Positions 14,401-26,950 of a stretch of 64,000 nt of DNA are shown here, piece by piece; within the stretch, counting starts at the first letter, position 1; the number at the start of each line of letters is the position of its first letter. The position numbers were made by a program, and so were the translations under genes. Source of the stretch: Cladopsammia gracilis (Eukaryota > Cnidaria > Anthozoa > Scleractinia > Dendrophylliidae). A model generated the notes under the pieces. The model ran no database searches, was not told the origin of the DNA, and saw only the letters and a program-made list of their open reading frames with translations. The DNA is taken from positions 803,001 through 867,000 of the forward strand of contig JAJGOT010000343.1 of assembly GCA_022457155.1 (NCBI GenBank), given 5' to 3'.

Positions 14401-17400
14401 AAAATAACAATAGTCCACATGATCGGCATAATCGTGTAAATTGTTTATTTTCAATAGGAAAAAATTAAATCTATTTTGAAGCACTCTATACCACAAGTAC
14501 AACAACTCCCACTTTGGCAAAAACACAATACATCATCGCCCTTGGGATATACATTGTACAATGTGTAGTTCCAGAAAAAAATCCATACCCACCCCATGGA
14601 AGGTCATGGGAAATTCCTAGGGGGAGGGGGGCTTAAAAGCCAACATTTTTCAAGCAAAATATGAAACTAAACTGGAATTTCCTGGGGGGACGGGGTGCTA
14701 AACAAAAAACCTTCCGTGGGGGGAGTATGGATATTTTCTGGAACTGCACAATGTACATGTAGAAGCTTCAGATCACAGCCAGCATACCTGATAGCCTTGG
14801 TTTTCATTGTTAAACTGTGGAATTCCTGCAGCAGCTAAAGCTTTGTTGTGAAGAACAGATGCTGACACAATCTGAGCTGATGACATTGACGCCATGGTCT
14901 GCAGTGCTTTATCGCGAGCTGCTTGATCCTGAGTAACAAAAACAAAATATTACGATAAGAACAATGTACATTAGTACTGGTTCCATCGTCATTGTTAAAA
15001 CATAAGAAGAACAACAACATCAAAAAGGCAAAATCCTGATCTGTCATTTGTATAAGCTGTATTTATTTATTTTCCACAAAATTAAATGCTGTTTTCAAAT
15101 TAAAGTAGAGTTAAAAAAGTACATGAATGTAGTTAACAGGGAGGAAGCCCAACAGAATTCACCAGGCTTAATTAACATGGAATATAGGGTTAGTTTCTAA
15201 AGAAACCGTGATGCTGTGTTAGTGGGGGGCCAACAGTAGAGAGATTCCATCAAAAGCTGATGTTGAGAATCAACATTTGAATCTCTTTCTTGTGGCCAAA
15301 TTACTTTATCAACTCAGTCGGTAAAACCAGAAACCCATAAGTTGGTTGAAACGTGCAACTGTCTCTTGTACGCTTCAAAACAAGCTTCCGATTATTCAAT
15401 TGGCGAAGGAGTTGTTACAGCCATATTTGGAAAATCAAGATAAAAATATTAACCAATCAATTCACTAGAACGACTTGCTTCCAATCTCGAGGTACCGAGG
15501 GGTTTCCAAATATGATACTAAGCAAAAAATGAATATTCGGAAGCTGTGAATGCGTGTTACACGTTTCAACCCACTTATGGGTTTCTGGTAAAACCAAATA
15601 CGAGTGTTAATAAACATTCACATGATAAAAATGGGACAATTTCAGAGATCTGCCCCCAAAAGCTCAATTCTTGTCTTACAGTGTAGATTCAACATGTAAA
15701 TATAACAGGAGTCATGTTACATTTATTTTCTACAAGACTATTTTCGAAAATCCAGGAGACTCTCTTAACTTTTACACAGTATTGGGACATGTACTGACTA
15801 CTCTTAAGTTTAACACATCCAGCAAAAAGATATATCTTACTATGACTTCAATGAAATGTCCCTTTTGTGTGTTACAATTTAAACAATGAACATGTTCATC
15901 AAACAAAATCTTCTTGTTAAGACAACTTATGCAAGCACATGATAAATAAATTGTATGAAGTTTATTTATTTAATAAATTAATAAATAATTAATAATAATA
16001 ATAATATATATATAATAATAATAATAATTAAATTATAATAAATAATTAATAATAAATGCAAGCACATGATAAATAAATTGTATGAAATTTATTTATTTAA
16101 TAAATTAAGTGAACTAAAACAAATTACATAAAGGGATTAGTTTCTAAAGGAACTGTGGTCTATGTCAGTGGGGATTAGCAGAACATAAGAATTTGGTTCA
16201 AAAGCTGACATTTTGAGCGCTAGTCATTTGTCAGCTTTGATTGAGGAAGGGCTAGCGTTTGAAATGTCTGCTTTTGAATCACTTTACTATGGCCAATGTT
16301 TACCTTATAAACTCAGTTGATAAAGAATAAACTTTCATGTAAAACGAGACTTTTCTTAGCATTGTGATTATGTAACCATGTTGTGTAACTGGCATTTGGT
16401 ACACATATTTTAAATCACAAACCTTAATTTTTGCATGTACTTCTCTGGGTTTTCTCCTGGCTAACACTTGTATGTGACTTGAAACCTATTAAACACAAAT
16501 AAACAAATTAACCAACCTTAAGTTTCCCTTGTATCTCTCTTGCTTTTTTCCTTGCTAACACTTGAATGTGACTGGAAACCTAAACAAGAAACAAAATCCC
16601 AAAATCATAGCAATTTGAACCAATTTTAAAATGTTTTAGCCCCAGATTCAAAACAAAGTTTTTGCTCGGTTCCTTTCTTGCCAATTTGTGATTGTGTTAG
16701 AAGAAATTGGATGTTGGTGTACCTGGACTACAGTTGTGATAAAGATGTGTATCTTATGGTATAACCTACAGAAAAAGAAAGAAATACCTACCACATATTT
16801 TAACCAAAATATTTACCATGTCTGACCACTAGCAATCAGTAATTGATGTTGTTTCATTGACATCATTCATTCTCAGCCAATGAGAATGTTTTGTTTGCCA
16901 GTGAATGGAAAATACTAATAACTGGCCTGGTTAAAAGTGCAATCTTGCCAAATATTACTTTTGTTCCCTTTTTCTTTCTGTGATCATGGCCATACATGCT
17001 AAGAATTACTGGTACTAATCTAAATTTATACAACATATATAATACAGTGTATCATCACACAATCTGTGCAGCCTTAAAGCCAGATGATGCAATAAACAGT
17101 CAACTTCTGCTTATAATGACAGACACAAGTTAAAGTCCCAAAAATAAGATAATTACTGAAAATAACTCCTGTTACTATAGAATTCTAAAAGTAGCGGCAC
17201 TCATTACTTTCAACTGTGACCATTACAACAAAAAATATTTATGTTCTTGCCGTTCACTCTTTCTTCACTATCTCTCTTTAAAAGTTACCTGTTTTCTTGT
17301 TCTCGTTTTTCCAGTTCTCAGCTTTATGTATCGGGCAATCAATTCATTTCGACCTGGGTAACAAGAAGAAAATTATTTGCATGCAGTTTCCACAGCCTGA

Positions 17401-19935
17401 ACCAACATATACTTACAGGAAAACTAAATAAAACCAGAATAAATGATAACAGCTGTTGTACATTGCACATTTTGTGGAGTTGACATTAGGTGCTAACCAA
17501 ATCAAAATGTCCAGAGCTCACTACACATTTCATCAGTTTTACCAACCAACATTTCTACCATGCTGAGCTAAGATTTCTCTTGGCAATTAGAGTGTGGGAC
17601 AAAAGAAATCTTTATACACTGGTCAGATGCTCTAACAACTAAGCTGCTAGAGACTTGAGGCAAGCTTGGATACATGGTGTATTTACTAGATTTATACATA
17701 ATGGATATGACATTGGTTGCTGTAACTTTGAAATAACTCCATCCTAACTACAAAAATGCTTTACAATGTAAGCATTACAAAACTTTAATATTTTATCACC
17801 ACACGACTCATTTGACATTGCTGATCCTAGCAGTACGCATGATGCAGAACTACAGAATCTTGGCTGAATTTTCTAAAGATCGGGTTAAACAGTTAATATA
17901 GTAAGTAATATGGCCGTTAGGTTTTTTTGTGAAATGCGTACATGTAGAGAGTTTTTATTTCTGTGATCATAAAATGTTAACATTGGTGAACAGTTAATGC
18001 ATCATTGCCAGGATACATAAAACATAATTTTTTTTTTCAATGTCAGTGATTCTGAACAGGAAACCTGCACTTTTCTGTGAAAAATAATTAACCTACTGAG
18101 CAATCGTGAACTCCTTCAGAGTAAAGAGGCAAAGAAAGTTTTCTAGGGATGTCAGTCTATGGGCTTTAAATCAGATAAAATTCAATAAACACAATATGAA
18201 GGTTTCAATCACAAGGCTTAGTTAGTGAAATCTTATTTTCTGTAAACTGTGAAACTAGAATATCCTACCCTTTACTGCCTCTCTTAGAGTTCAAGTTGGT
18301 ACTTACAAGGGGGTCCCAGCTATTCCATACTTAAAAACATGCCTTTAGTACATACCGTTATAACAAGATTTATTTAAACATTTTCCGGTTAGCACAGACA
18401 GTGGTTAGGTAAAGTTAGCATTATGGATATCTCCAACAAAGGTATTTAGTACATACGTAGTGCAACCAAACCATACTCATTAAATGAAGAATTAGCCATA
18501 TTAAAAAGAGGTTTTAACAATGACATTTGGACACAAATTCTTCAACTAAAAGAGTAAGCTGGTAGACAACTTCATTCTGGCTATACTATAAAAACCTTCA
18601 CTATTAATATCAGTAGCAAAACTGTATGGCATGTTGTCAAAACAAAATTTTAAAAAACAGCACTGTTTCAGTGTTGAAAAATGCAAAAAAAACTGAATTC
18701 ACAAACGCAAAAATGATTTCAAAAATCCAATAAAACAAATTACTACAGATGTGAAGATGAGGATTTTTAACAAACTAAATTTAATATAACCAGTATGATA
18801 TTTTATAATTATATTCGATTCGAATATTACTGTCCAATACTGACGCGAAAATAGTTCCATGTGGCATATTAATCAGATATACAAGGTCTTTGTTCCTCAG
18901 AGAAACAAAAGTTTCCAAAATTAAGCCTGGAAAAAAATGGCCTTTCACCACCATTTTACTAAAGCCAAACAAAAATAAATATGCACAAAAAAATAATTTA
19001 CGTAACTCTGTCAGAAAAATGATTTAAAACCAACCAAATGCCACGCAATGACTAAACAAAGAAGAGAATAAAGCTATAAATCAGATAATTTCGTCGAGTT
19101 GTTCATTGCCCGATCATTCATAACACCATTTTAGTCTCGTTCAACGGCTACGCTCTAAAAATTTGAAAGTGCGGTATTTTACAACGCAAATTAGGGGGAA
19201 AAAGTGGGCTACATTGATCTTATAACCGCTGTTTTTCACCTTGCGGTAAACGGTTAATGAAAAACTGCAAGATGCATAACCGACATATTTCGAACAATTG
19301 AACACGAGTAGCATTCATTTGTGCGTAGCTGCGTTATGCCATTCGTGACATCTCTATAACACCGATTCGGACAGATTTCTAAATCGTTGCGACAAGAAGC
19401 CCTAAAGTATGCTAACATTTCCATGAACTCTGGCAATACAGCTGGCATGAAGAATGAATGTCAGAAATGTAGTTATTACAACTCAAGAACGGCGTTGTTC
19501 AATTGACACAAACAAACGCACGACTGCCCTTTCCATGCCTTCGTGGATCGACAAAAGAGGTAAACCATTGTCAGCATTTTCTTAATTCTTAGCAAGTTAA
19601 CGCTTTTTTATTTTGGAAATATTTTTATCTAGTTGACTTATTCAAAAGACTGGCTGATAACAACAGTTTAGGTTTCCGGGTCGAGCAATATTCGGCAAAC
19701 ATTAGAAGTTCAAGGTCTTCCAAGAATTAATAGACTCAAAATCCGATAGAATGTATCACCTACCGTACATCTTTCCTTCATCGGAGAGAATAATTTTTCG
19801 CCGACCACAAGGCGGATAAATGGCGAGAGCCTCCTGGAAGGATTGCTCGATATCTGGCGACCAAACTCCTTCGGCATCATTTGCCATGTCGACGGGGCTT
19901 TTTGTCGCGCTGCCCTCGTCGGCGGAGTTGGCCAT
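8427..19935 (-). CDS. TEAD: TEAD/Scalloped transcription factor, complete coding region
   Basis: Nuclear DNA-binding partner of YAP/TAZ (Yorkie) in Hippo signalling. Coding exons, 5' to 3': 19764-19935, 17290-17354, one of two alternatives 16517-16579 or 16423-16485, 14788-14928, 14223-14393, 13919-14026, 13533-13592, 12271-12333, 11961-12068, 11064-11122, 9842-9923, 9087-9239, 8427-8540. All junctions have AG acceptors and GT donors. With one alternative exon the total is 1359 nt, or 452 residues. Exon one gives the TEA domain start ([20 protein letters not shown]), exon two [20 protein letters not shown], and the alternatives begin [10 protein letters not shown]. The C-terminal YAP-binding domain is nearly invariant ([56 protein letters not shown] then TAA). 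The chosen ATG opens MANSADEG; the frame stays open upstream, so an earlier or non-AUG start, as known for vertebrate TEADs, cannot be excluded. The first intron is about 2.4 kb; several introns hold MITEs. Confidence 0.95.
10560..10965 (+). repeat. dispersed repeat, family 'GGTATATGAAAGGGTA' (copy 1)
   Basis: Internal copies of GTATATGAAAGGGTAGGGAT and GGGGTACCATTTTCAATG. It ends GGAGCATCCCCGTAC then a C-tract with CCCGGGA. It lies in a TEAD intron and lacks the left end seen in the copy at 24928. Confidence 0.75.
11391..11901. mobile_element. non-autonomous Mutator-like element with 9-bp TSD
   Basis: Terminal inverted repeats of about 25-40 bp (left ATTTCCCTTTCGTAAACGGT, right its complement). 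They are flanked by a perfect 9-bp direct repeat GGTGGCACT at 11382-11390 and 11902-11910. A 9-bp duplication points to the Mutator (MULE) group. The interior contains a tRNA-like segment (11505-11575) and several copies of GGCATCGACCGTT near the right end. No transposase is present. Confidence 0.75.
11505..11575 (-). repeat. tRNA-like (SINE head) segment
   Basis: The minus strand reads AGTGGTCTAGTGGTAAGAG (A-box-like) and GGTTCCGGGTTCGATTCC (B-box-like) with tRNA-like spacing. The acceptor stem does not close, so this is a tRNA-derived repeat, not a tRNA gene. Confidence 0.55.
12372..12781. repeat. inverted-repeat element with CAAGGACTTTTCAAG arms
   Basis: The left end CATGGTTCGTACAACTTC pairs with the right end (complement CATGGTTTATACAATCTTG). 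Both arms contain AATTCAAGGACTTTTCAAG-type words. Non-autonomous, in a TEAD intron. Confidence 0.55.
12884..13226. mobile_element. Tc1/mariner-type MITE, TA target duplication
   Basis: TIR CAGCCATGCTCC at the left end and GGAGCATGGCTG at the right end, each bordered by TA (12882-12883 and 13227-13228). 343 bp, no transposase. A TA duplication indicates the Tc1/mariner/pogo group. Confidence 0.75.
14549..14760. repeat. MITE, same family as 8181-8347
   Basis: The left arm ACATTGTACAATGTGTAGTT pairs with the right arm AACTGCACAATGTACATGT. The arms continue with CCAGAAAATATCCATAC, and the interior is G-rich (GGGGGAGGGGGG). Confidence 0.65.
15325..15592. repeat. MITE with TIR ACCAGAAACCCATAAGT
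   Basis: The left arm ACCAGAAACCCATAAGTTGG continues GTTGAAACGTG. The right arm is its near-exact complement, ending at about 15592. Located in the TEAD intron between exons 14788-14928 and 16423-16485. Confidence 0.6.
15932..16108. repeat. duplicated 50-bp block around AT/AAT-rich core
   Basis: GCAAGCACATGATAAATAAA and the following 30 bp occur twice (from about 15932 and 16058). They flank a low-complexity ATA/AAT tract. Confidence 0.7.
16423..16485 (-). other. TEAD: TEAD alternative exon A (downstream copy)
   Basis: 63 nt, 21 codons, starting [20 protein letters not shown]. It carries the end of the TEA domain including the DNA-recognition helix. It has its own AG acceptor (16486-16487) and GT donor (16421-16422), phase 0 on both sides, so it can replace exon B exactly. 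Human TEAD1 has a similar segment here, so this copy is the more typical in sequence. Confidence 0.9.
16517..16579 (-). other. TEAD: TEAD alternative exon B (upstream copy)
   Basis: 63 nt, 21 codons, starting [21 protein letters not shown] tandem homologue of exon A with the same length, phase and splice signals. Only 31 nt separate its donor from exon A's acceptor, too short for a normal metazoan intron. B-to-A splicing should therefore be blocked and the two should be mutually exclusive. The first ten residues are identical; differences cluster after LAR, where helix 3 leads into the linker. Confidence 0.88.
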
Positions 19936-22365
19936 TTCGAGGTCCTCGTGGTCCGAAATCTTGGCGGTTTTGTGGGAAACAAACCTAAAAAATTGGATTC
20001 TAACTGGAGGGAATCTCCTTCAACTGTTTATAGTTGCCGAGTAGGCTTCGTAGTGTTGCCTTGATCAGTCGTTCCGGAAGCACAACTCTGGAAAAATGAG
20101 AAAAATTCGAACGATTCAACGGGCCGATGGAACATTTGACGGGAGAAAAATCGACAAGATGAAGTGAAATCTTGTACACTCGCGTGTAACCTACCTAGTG
20201 TCACAAAAGTCGCAAAACGATGAAAGAGATGTTAGTTTCCTCGTCCCTCGGAAAATCACCTGGAATTAGCAAAGTTGCCTCTTGCTTTACTGAAAACGGA
20301 GGCCAACAAAGAATTTAAGGAATGACACAACTATGCTCGGCGCGCCCACAAAAGACTTGCGCTATTTCTCCCTAGAGGGGGGTTGATGACATTTCTTTTC
20401 ATCACCCGCTGGTCCAAGAAGAATTCGAAACTCGCGTGGTCTATTACCAAACACGGGGATAGAATTCTACGAATGTTTTCTTAAAAGCAAAGGTCTTCAA
20501 ATCATACTTAATCTTACAAAGCATTTTCTCTTTGGCGCTTCTTTCGTAATAGGAAGAATTTATGGCTTATTGTGACTACAATTCTCGAATTTTCTGCCTG
20601 ATCTATAGCAAATTTCTCTGAACAACACTGCCTTTACGTTTTGTCGATACAGGGTAATTTATTCAACACGTCATTCTTCGCATATTTTAGAGTGCACTAA
20701 GATCTGATTGGCTCTCGCCCACACACCCTGTTTTCTTCGGCAAAGATTAGATGCACGCGAGACAATAGAAACTTTTTAATCCTCCAGTTTAACTAATTGA
20801 ACAGTCTGAAACAAGTAAACTGTTTATATACAGCCTCTTATTATCCGTAAATTGAGTTATCAATTCTGTATACCGATAAATGGTGATTTGGCAATTTTTA
20901 TTTGGTCATATATTTAGCAGTCCTTTACAAATTTACTTCCTTTTCACTAATCTTGTATGACCTTTGCATTTAGTTGCTCGGGACGACGCAAGCCGGCCTC
21001 CGACGGGTGACTTGCTGCTGAACTGAGAGAGACACAAATAAATCTTCAATCTGCCTAGCATAGTTTACCAATTTTGCTACGTCGGCGGTTGTTAAACATG
21101 CAGTTTGGAAAATTCCCAGAGAGGCCGAGTATCTTGACAAATGCGACTGGATGGAGCCGAAAGCGCTATTATACCTTATGAATACACATAAACTATTGAA
21201 AAGACGGGTTTATTTCGACAACGCGCTCGTTTTTTCCAGCCAATCTTTATCAGGCGAAATCCATAAACATAAACATGGTCACCTGTAGTTATGAATCCAG
21301 AAACCATGAAGCCGGCTGGGAATAAAAACCCGTCTCCGCTATAAAAACACGATTTAGGATGATCGGCGTTTGACTTGGCGTTTTAAGACAGCCGTCTCAA
21401 CGTTTGTTTCGTTGTTTCCTTTGATGACTTTTGATGGTTTGTTCGTCGAGAGTAAAATGATTATGAGCGAATAGCACCAGTAATAGCGAATATTCATAAA
21501 CTAATTTCAAAAGATAATTATAAGGCTGTGCAGCTGTGTGACGTGCGATACTATTGCTATAACTCGGAATTTTACTGGCGTGATAATAAGCCAAAAAAAG
21601 GACAACTGAAAACTTTCTCTTTCTCGTAACTGCTATAAAGTATGCTAAGAAACGCCGTAAGTTTAGCTTTCTGTAAGATTCAGCGATCAACTTGTAATTT
21701 CCACTGAAAATAACTGACATCATTTCTTTTTTCAAGTCATGGCTGTCATGGCAGTGTTTGTTTATAATTGTTTGTTTTCATGTTTTTTTTTTTAATCAGG
21801 GAACAAGCACGCGACATTTGTATTCGACAAAGTAATTTGATTATTTAGTATATCGGACAAAACGGACCAGTTTTAATACTGAAACTGCCTAGAGATTCAT
21901 AAAGGATCTCTTACCAAATAATAATAAAAATAACGAGACTCAGACAAATAAATATCGGTAGTGGTAATAAGGGTCATGAGTTCTGTTTAGAGGAGAAAAG
22001 CTAGAATTTTACGGCTTTAGATAACCTTATCAAGGGATCACTGTAGAAATTTAACAAACTTTACCTCTCGGGAAAAATAACAAAACACTGCTCAACAGCT
22101 TCTCCCGATTTTACAGACTAAACTACATTATTTGAGGTTGCACCTGCGAAGCTCTGAGCCTCGGATGTTTTAAGGGTAATAACTGTTTAACTCGAAGGAA
22201 TAACTGTCTCCTCGAATGAGTCTAAGGGATAATTATCTTTATTCGCGACTGCAGTTTCTATCAGTCAACAACTAAACTCAGTTTTAATTTTGCCGTTTAC
22301 CGGATAAGGCTGGGTTTGAAATTGTGTTCAACCTACTCCATCTAAAAGATCTGAAAATAAGAAAC

Positions 22366-22420
<55 letters not shown>

Positions 22421-24242
22421 AGTGTATTAACAATAATAACAAATAAGGATAAACGTTTATATAGCGCCTATTCAGACCTGCTCTAGCGTTTCACAGCCAT
22501 GGAAAAAACTAACAAAGGTAATGGACAGGTAAAAAACTATAAAACAAGTTAATTGAGACCAATTTGAAAGATATGGGTTTTAAGTTGTGACTTAAAAACA
22601 TTAGGACTGCCACACGATCAAATAACCACAGTACAGGGGTAAGTTGTTCAAAGTTCAGGAGCAGCGATGGAAAAAGCTTTAGAGCTGTAGGACTTAATAA
22701 GTATTTAAATGATATATACCATAGTCACTCTTTACTGTTGAGCTGTAAGTTTTTAAGTCAGTTCACACTTCTTCTAATGAGACATGTGTGTTGTTTTTGT
22801 TATCATTCTTAGCCTAGTTAACGGACTGTTTCTCATTAATGAATATCAGTGGTTTGACCCTTTTATCGTGCATTCCATGTGGGCGGACAACGAAAATCTC
22901 CGGAACAAATAAAAAACAATTTACACGCAATTTCCTGTCGACTCTTTGTGCTAATACGTAATACTTTGTTATGTCATCTTTCTATAGATTTTACTGATAA
23001 TGTAGATCGCAGTAGACATGTGGACTCCATATGGGGTTCTTGTTGAAGAAAGTCTGTGGTTTTTACATATACCGGACTTTTGTAGTGGATAGTAGATACA
23101 ATGGCTGGAAACTTTCTACTGAATGAACCGGAAACTAGTGAACTTGAGATTCCAATACTCTGTGGGAGTGTTTAGTTTGTTTCTAAGTATGCAAGGATTA
23201 CATGGTTTTTAACTTAAATATTTATCTATATTCTCTATATTTGGAAGGACCTTGAGAGCTTCCGAAATCTGGCTACGAGGGCTTTTACAAGTAAAGCAGA
23301 GCTCATTTACACCAACTCCTGTTAAAACTAACTTAATCTTACTTTAATAAGAACACTCACACCGACAGTTTTAAAGTTTGACAAAGGTAATTTTCACGAC
23401 CCGATTTGTGCTTCGTTCAAACCCTATGGCAAATACTGACAAACTTCCAAAGACTGAATCACCCTTTCAGTAGGCAACAAACCTTGTTGAACCAGGCAGT
23501 TGTTTCCCCAGTGAAGATACTTAAAGGTTGTCCTTTGCTACTGACGTGGTAACAAACTCAGACAAATTAACCCGCAATTTGGGGGCCTGTAAGGAAGCTG
23601 TAGTATGTTTTATTGAGGTTGCACTTCGTTGGTTAGTTGGTGTAAAATGTGGCTCGCTGACATTTATACCATCACAAAGCCATGACTGATCTGAGCCCCA
23701 CTTCAGTTTTTAACACTTTCACTTCCTAGATTAGCCAAATCAGTTCAAGACTACCAAGCAAATTAAATTTTGTTTTGAAAAATGCTTAAAATAAACAACG
23801 TTCATCTGTAAGTATTGCTCAATAGTTTCTCTTGAAAGTTCTTGGCGGCGTCTGACAGACTCGGCAAATTAAAAGTAAAATCCGTTTAAACTACAGCTCA
23901 AGATGTGGTACTTCATATATATTTCCATATTTTTATATAGATCCAAATAGGTTCTTCTCTCACAGCCCCCGGCACACGTGCTGTAGATTTATCATGATAC
24001 TGATGAGTGACAATATTTTAGTAATTCAGTATTTTTTCCAAGTGCCATAAATCAAGCTATCAAAACCATGCTACTGCACTGCACTCAAAAGTTTTAATGA
24101 CGATGACAAGAAAGGTAGTTTAGTTTTGAATAAAAAATATTAATAATAAAAAACATGGTTAAAAACTCATCAGTGACAGTATACATTTTTCTCGTATACA
24201 TCATGATATTGTTCACTTAATTCGGTCTTTACTGTCTTCGCT
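19936..24242. other. TEAD 5' flank and gene-poor intergenic DNA
   Basis: The 5' UTR and promoter of TEAD should lie just beyond 19935. I cannot place the start site from sequence alone. No other exon, RNA gene or clear transposon is visible apart from a microsatellite. The open frame at 21397-21735 (-) has no recognisable motif. Confidence 0.5.
22367..22419. repeat. (AAT)n microsatellite
   Basis: About 17 uninterrupted AAT/ATA triplets. Confidence 0.95.
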
Positions 24243-24406
24243 CCGGTTGTTCAAAAGGTGGATAGCGCTATCCACCGGATAAATCACTCGGTCCAGTGGA
24301 TAGCCGGCATTAGCAAACAAAACCAATTGTCAGTTAACATGTGTTATCCACTGGATAGTGTCTAGTTTATCCAGTGGATAGCGATATCCACCTTTTGAAC
24401 AACCGG
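24243..24406. repeat. MITE with TIR CCGGTTGTTCAAAAGGTGGA
   Basis: A 164-bp palindromic element. The left arm CCGGTTGTTCAAAAGGTGGA and right complement CCACCTTTTGAACAACCGG are followed on each side by ATCCAC/GTGGAT words (TATCCACTGGATA, ATCCAGTGGATAG). Non-autonomous; hAT-like by appearance, without a clean TSD. Confidence 0.65.
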
Positions 24407-24927
24407 GACCAGGACGATTCGTGATGAATTATAATATCATTTCGATTCCACGGCAATTTTTTTAGGCGATCTGTTCAGTTCGTTTTTTTGGAAAACGGCT
24501 AGACGTCGTAACAAATTGTATAACTGATATTTAACAGTAATGAATTTGACAACTATCTCAGGGAGCTGTCTGCGACAGTATCGCGAGCTATATTACCCCG
24601 AGATATTTCAATAACTTCTCTTTAGTTTTCTGTTGATCCCACAAGTATGAATATCAGAGAAAGGCTGATGAGTGCAAAGACAGGTGGCCGGTTTTCATTT
24701 CGACTGAGGATTAATTCAAATGGCCGATTTATTGTCCAGCAATTGTCCCATATTTCCATGTAATGTACTTGTAAAGGACCTATGTGACCACGCAATCAGT
24801 TTAGCGGCAGTACTAGTCATACCATACTTATATCATACATCAATGCCGATTGATTGCGCTGTATGAAACTCCAGGTCTCTTATAAGAGATTTTCAATTTT
24901 TCACTTAGAGGTTATGTGAGCAATACC

Positions 24928-25374
24928 TCCCCGGGGGGGGGGGGGGGGGTACTCCCTATAATGGGCTATACGGAGATGCTCCGCCCGAAAGGGGTACCTT
25001 TTTGAGGCTAGAGGTATATGAAAGGATCGGGATTTCACGAGTTGAAGTATATGAAAGGGTAGGGATTTTACGAAGAATAGGAAAGGGAAGCGAAGCCACG
25101 CCGTTGAAGCATAAAAAAGGTAGGGAAAACTGCCATTTAACTATTATAAAAATGGCCTTTCAAAATATCTCAAACAGACACACTTAAAGGCTCTCAAAGG
25201 GGTACCATTTTCATTGAAAGGTATATGAAAGGGGTACCATTTTCAATGAAAGGTATATGAAAGGGGTACCTTTTCTGTCAAAATCGGTATATGAAAGGGT
25301 AAGGGTTTGAACCTCGGAGCGGAGCATCCCCGTACGAAACTTTGCTGAGTACCCCCCCGGGAATACCTCAAACT
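24928..25374 (+). repeat. dispersed repeat, family 'GGTATATGAAAGGGTA' (copy 2, full length)
   Basis: It begins CCCCGGGGGG then GGTACTCCCTATAATGGG and GATGCTCCGCCC. It ends GGAGCATCCCCGTAC, then GAGTACCCCCCCGGG, so its ends are inverted copies of each other. The interior has several GTATATGAAAGG(G/A)T words. It appears to be the most complete of three copies in the window; no protein is encoded. Confidence 0.75.
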
Positions 25375-26950
25375 GAGTAATGGTTTGAAACGATCTAACC
25401 GAAAATTCCGGAGACATCATGATAGTATTCGAAAGCAAAAGATATTGTGAGTTTTCTGACAATATAAGTTTCTAAACTGACCCATTATCCTCAGCTATAT
25501 CTTTATTTTTGTCGGGCTGAGCGTGGGTAGAAATTCTGAGACAGTTCAAGCATAAATCCTCTTTGTTGATAAGTACGCAGCTAAGATTTCTTAGTGAAGC
25601 TCGTAATTTAACCTTTTACCTACTTAACTCATTTTTTCCTTCTTCCTCTTTTTTTGACGTTAATTTTCAATCATTTAAACTGAAAACGAACAGTATAACA
25701 TGAAAGTGCTCCTCAATGGTCACACATACGAATTTTACCCATAGACTGAAAAGATACAACCGCATGACTCGAGTTAATCACATGACTCTCGGCTTGATTG
25801 ACTCCGATCTGCGAGGGAAGATTCGATATTGCCTAAAATAGCATGGCATAGGCTCTTTTAATACAAAACATGGAACAAAACAGCATGACGCTTCAATATT
25901 TGCAAGAAATAGATTCTACTTTAGTACAGCATGGGACACGAAAAGACAAATATGACAGGGCTATAATAAGATCACTGAAAGATGCTTCAAATTTCATAAG
26001 CCGATACCACTGGCTCAGCTGTGCATGCAGCTTTCTTAACTATGCATGAAATGCGAGAAATGACGACTAATCAGATTAGATTTCTGTAAACAATTCCAAC
26101 CATTCGTTTCCCCTCTGCGTCGCGTTTCCTCTAATAAGATCTAATAAGGTCAAAAGCAAAAAGAATCTAAATATATAATTTGTCTCGTTCTTCTCAGGAT
26201 CCTTCGATGCTGCAAGAGGTCGTGCTCGATCGGAATTGTTCGATGACGTTCGGTATGTCCGATGATGTTCGGTAATGTTCGTGATGTTGGATGCTGCTAG
26301 AATTTTCTATCAAACTCAACGAAACATGAGTGAATGAAATATTTTTTTAATGAAATTATTATTTTTATATTTTTTAATTCTTACTTACTTGTTTGCTTGA
26401 AGAGCTTAGACTCGGCGTAGTCCTCAATGTATTTCAAACGCATATGAAAGAGCGCGGTTTGGAAACAATTAAAACACGTTCATTCACACCGGCGCGGCGC
26501 TGTTTACAGGTAAGACAACGTGAATTGAAGCTCTTGCGCATTATTGCAATTACACCACAGCTACTGATAGTTAGTAAATTCCTAATCGCGTTTTCGTTGT
26601 AACTGAAACTGGTCAGAAACTGGAAGTCGGCGTTTAGTCTCCGCTTTTCCTAAACAAAATGCTAAACTTCGGCTTCTTCGGGCCCAAACCAAAATCCTCT
26701 CTTCTCAGAAATTTTCGAAACTTTGCCCCGTTGTCTTGTTGTTTATCAAAGTTGTGGTTTCCTGTAGTTTTCCGATTTTTCTATATTCATCAGTTGTCGT
26801 TCTGTTTTCCGACCGCCTGTCACCAAGTCTCCAATATAATCAGTATAACAGCCAATAGTTTTGCCTTTGGCGTCCTCTCATCGGAGTGACAACACATATG
26901 TTCCATGTTCTGGCAAGCATAGCAATCCCAGGCCTTATCGACGAGTCAGT
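25375..26950. other. no feature recognised
   Basis: AT-rich sequence with one short direct-repeat patch (GATGTTCGGTA words near 26240-26290). No supported exon, RNA or transposon end was seen. Confidence 0.4.

Larger units (their letters stand above)
15185..16335. repeat. pair of diverged dispersed repeats GTTAGTTTCTAAAG
   Basis: Segments at about 15185-15320 and 16134-16330 both begin TTAGTTTCTAAAG(A/G)AAC and share AGTGGGG, AAAAGCTGA and ATAAACTCAGT-like words in order. They look like two diverged copies of one Penelope-like terminal sequence. Confidence 0.4.

Noticed and set aside
19710..19982. 90-residue frame across TEAD exon one in another phase
   Set aside because: Shadow of the TEAD coding frame, which matches the family in the other phase.
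21397..21735. 112-residue frame on the minus strand
   Set aside because: No motif, no splice or promoter context, biased composition of random AT-rich sequence.
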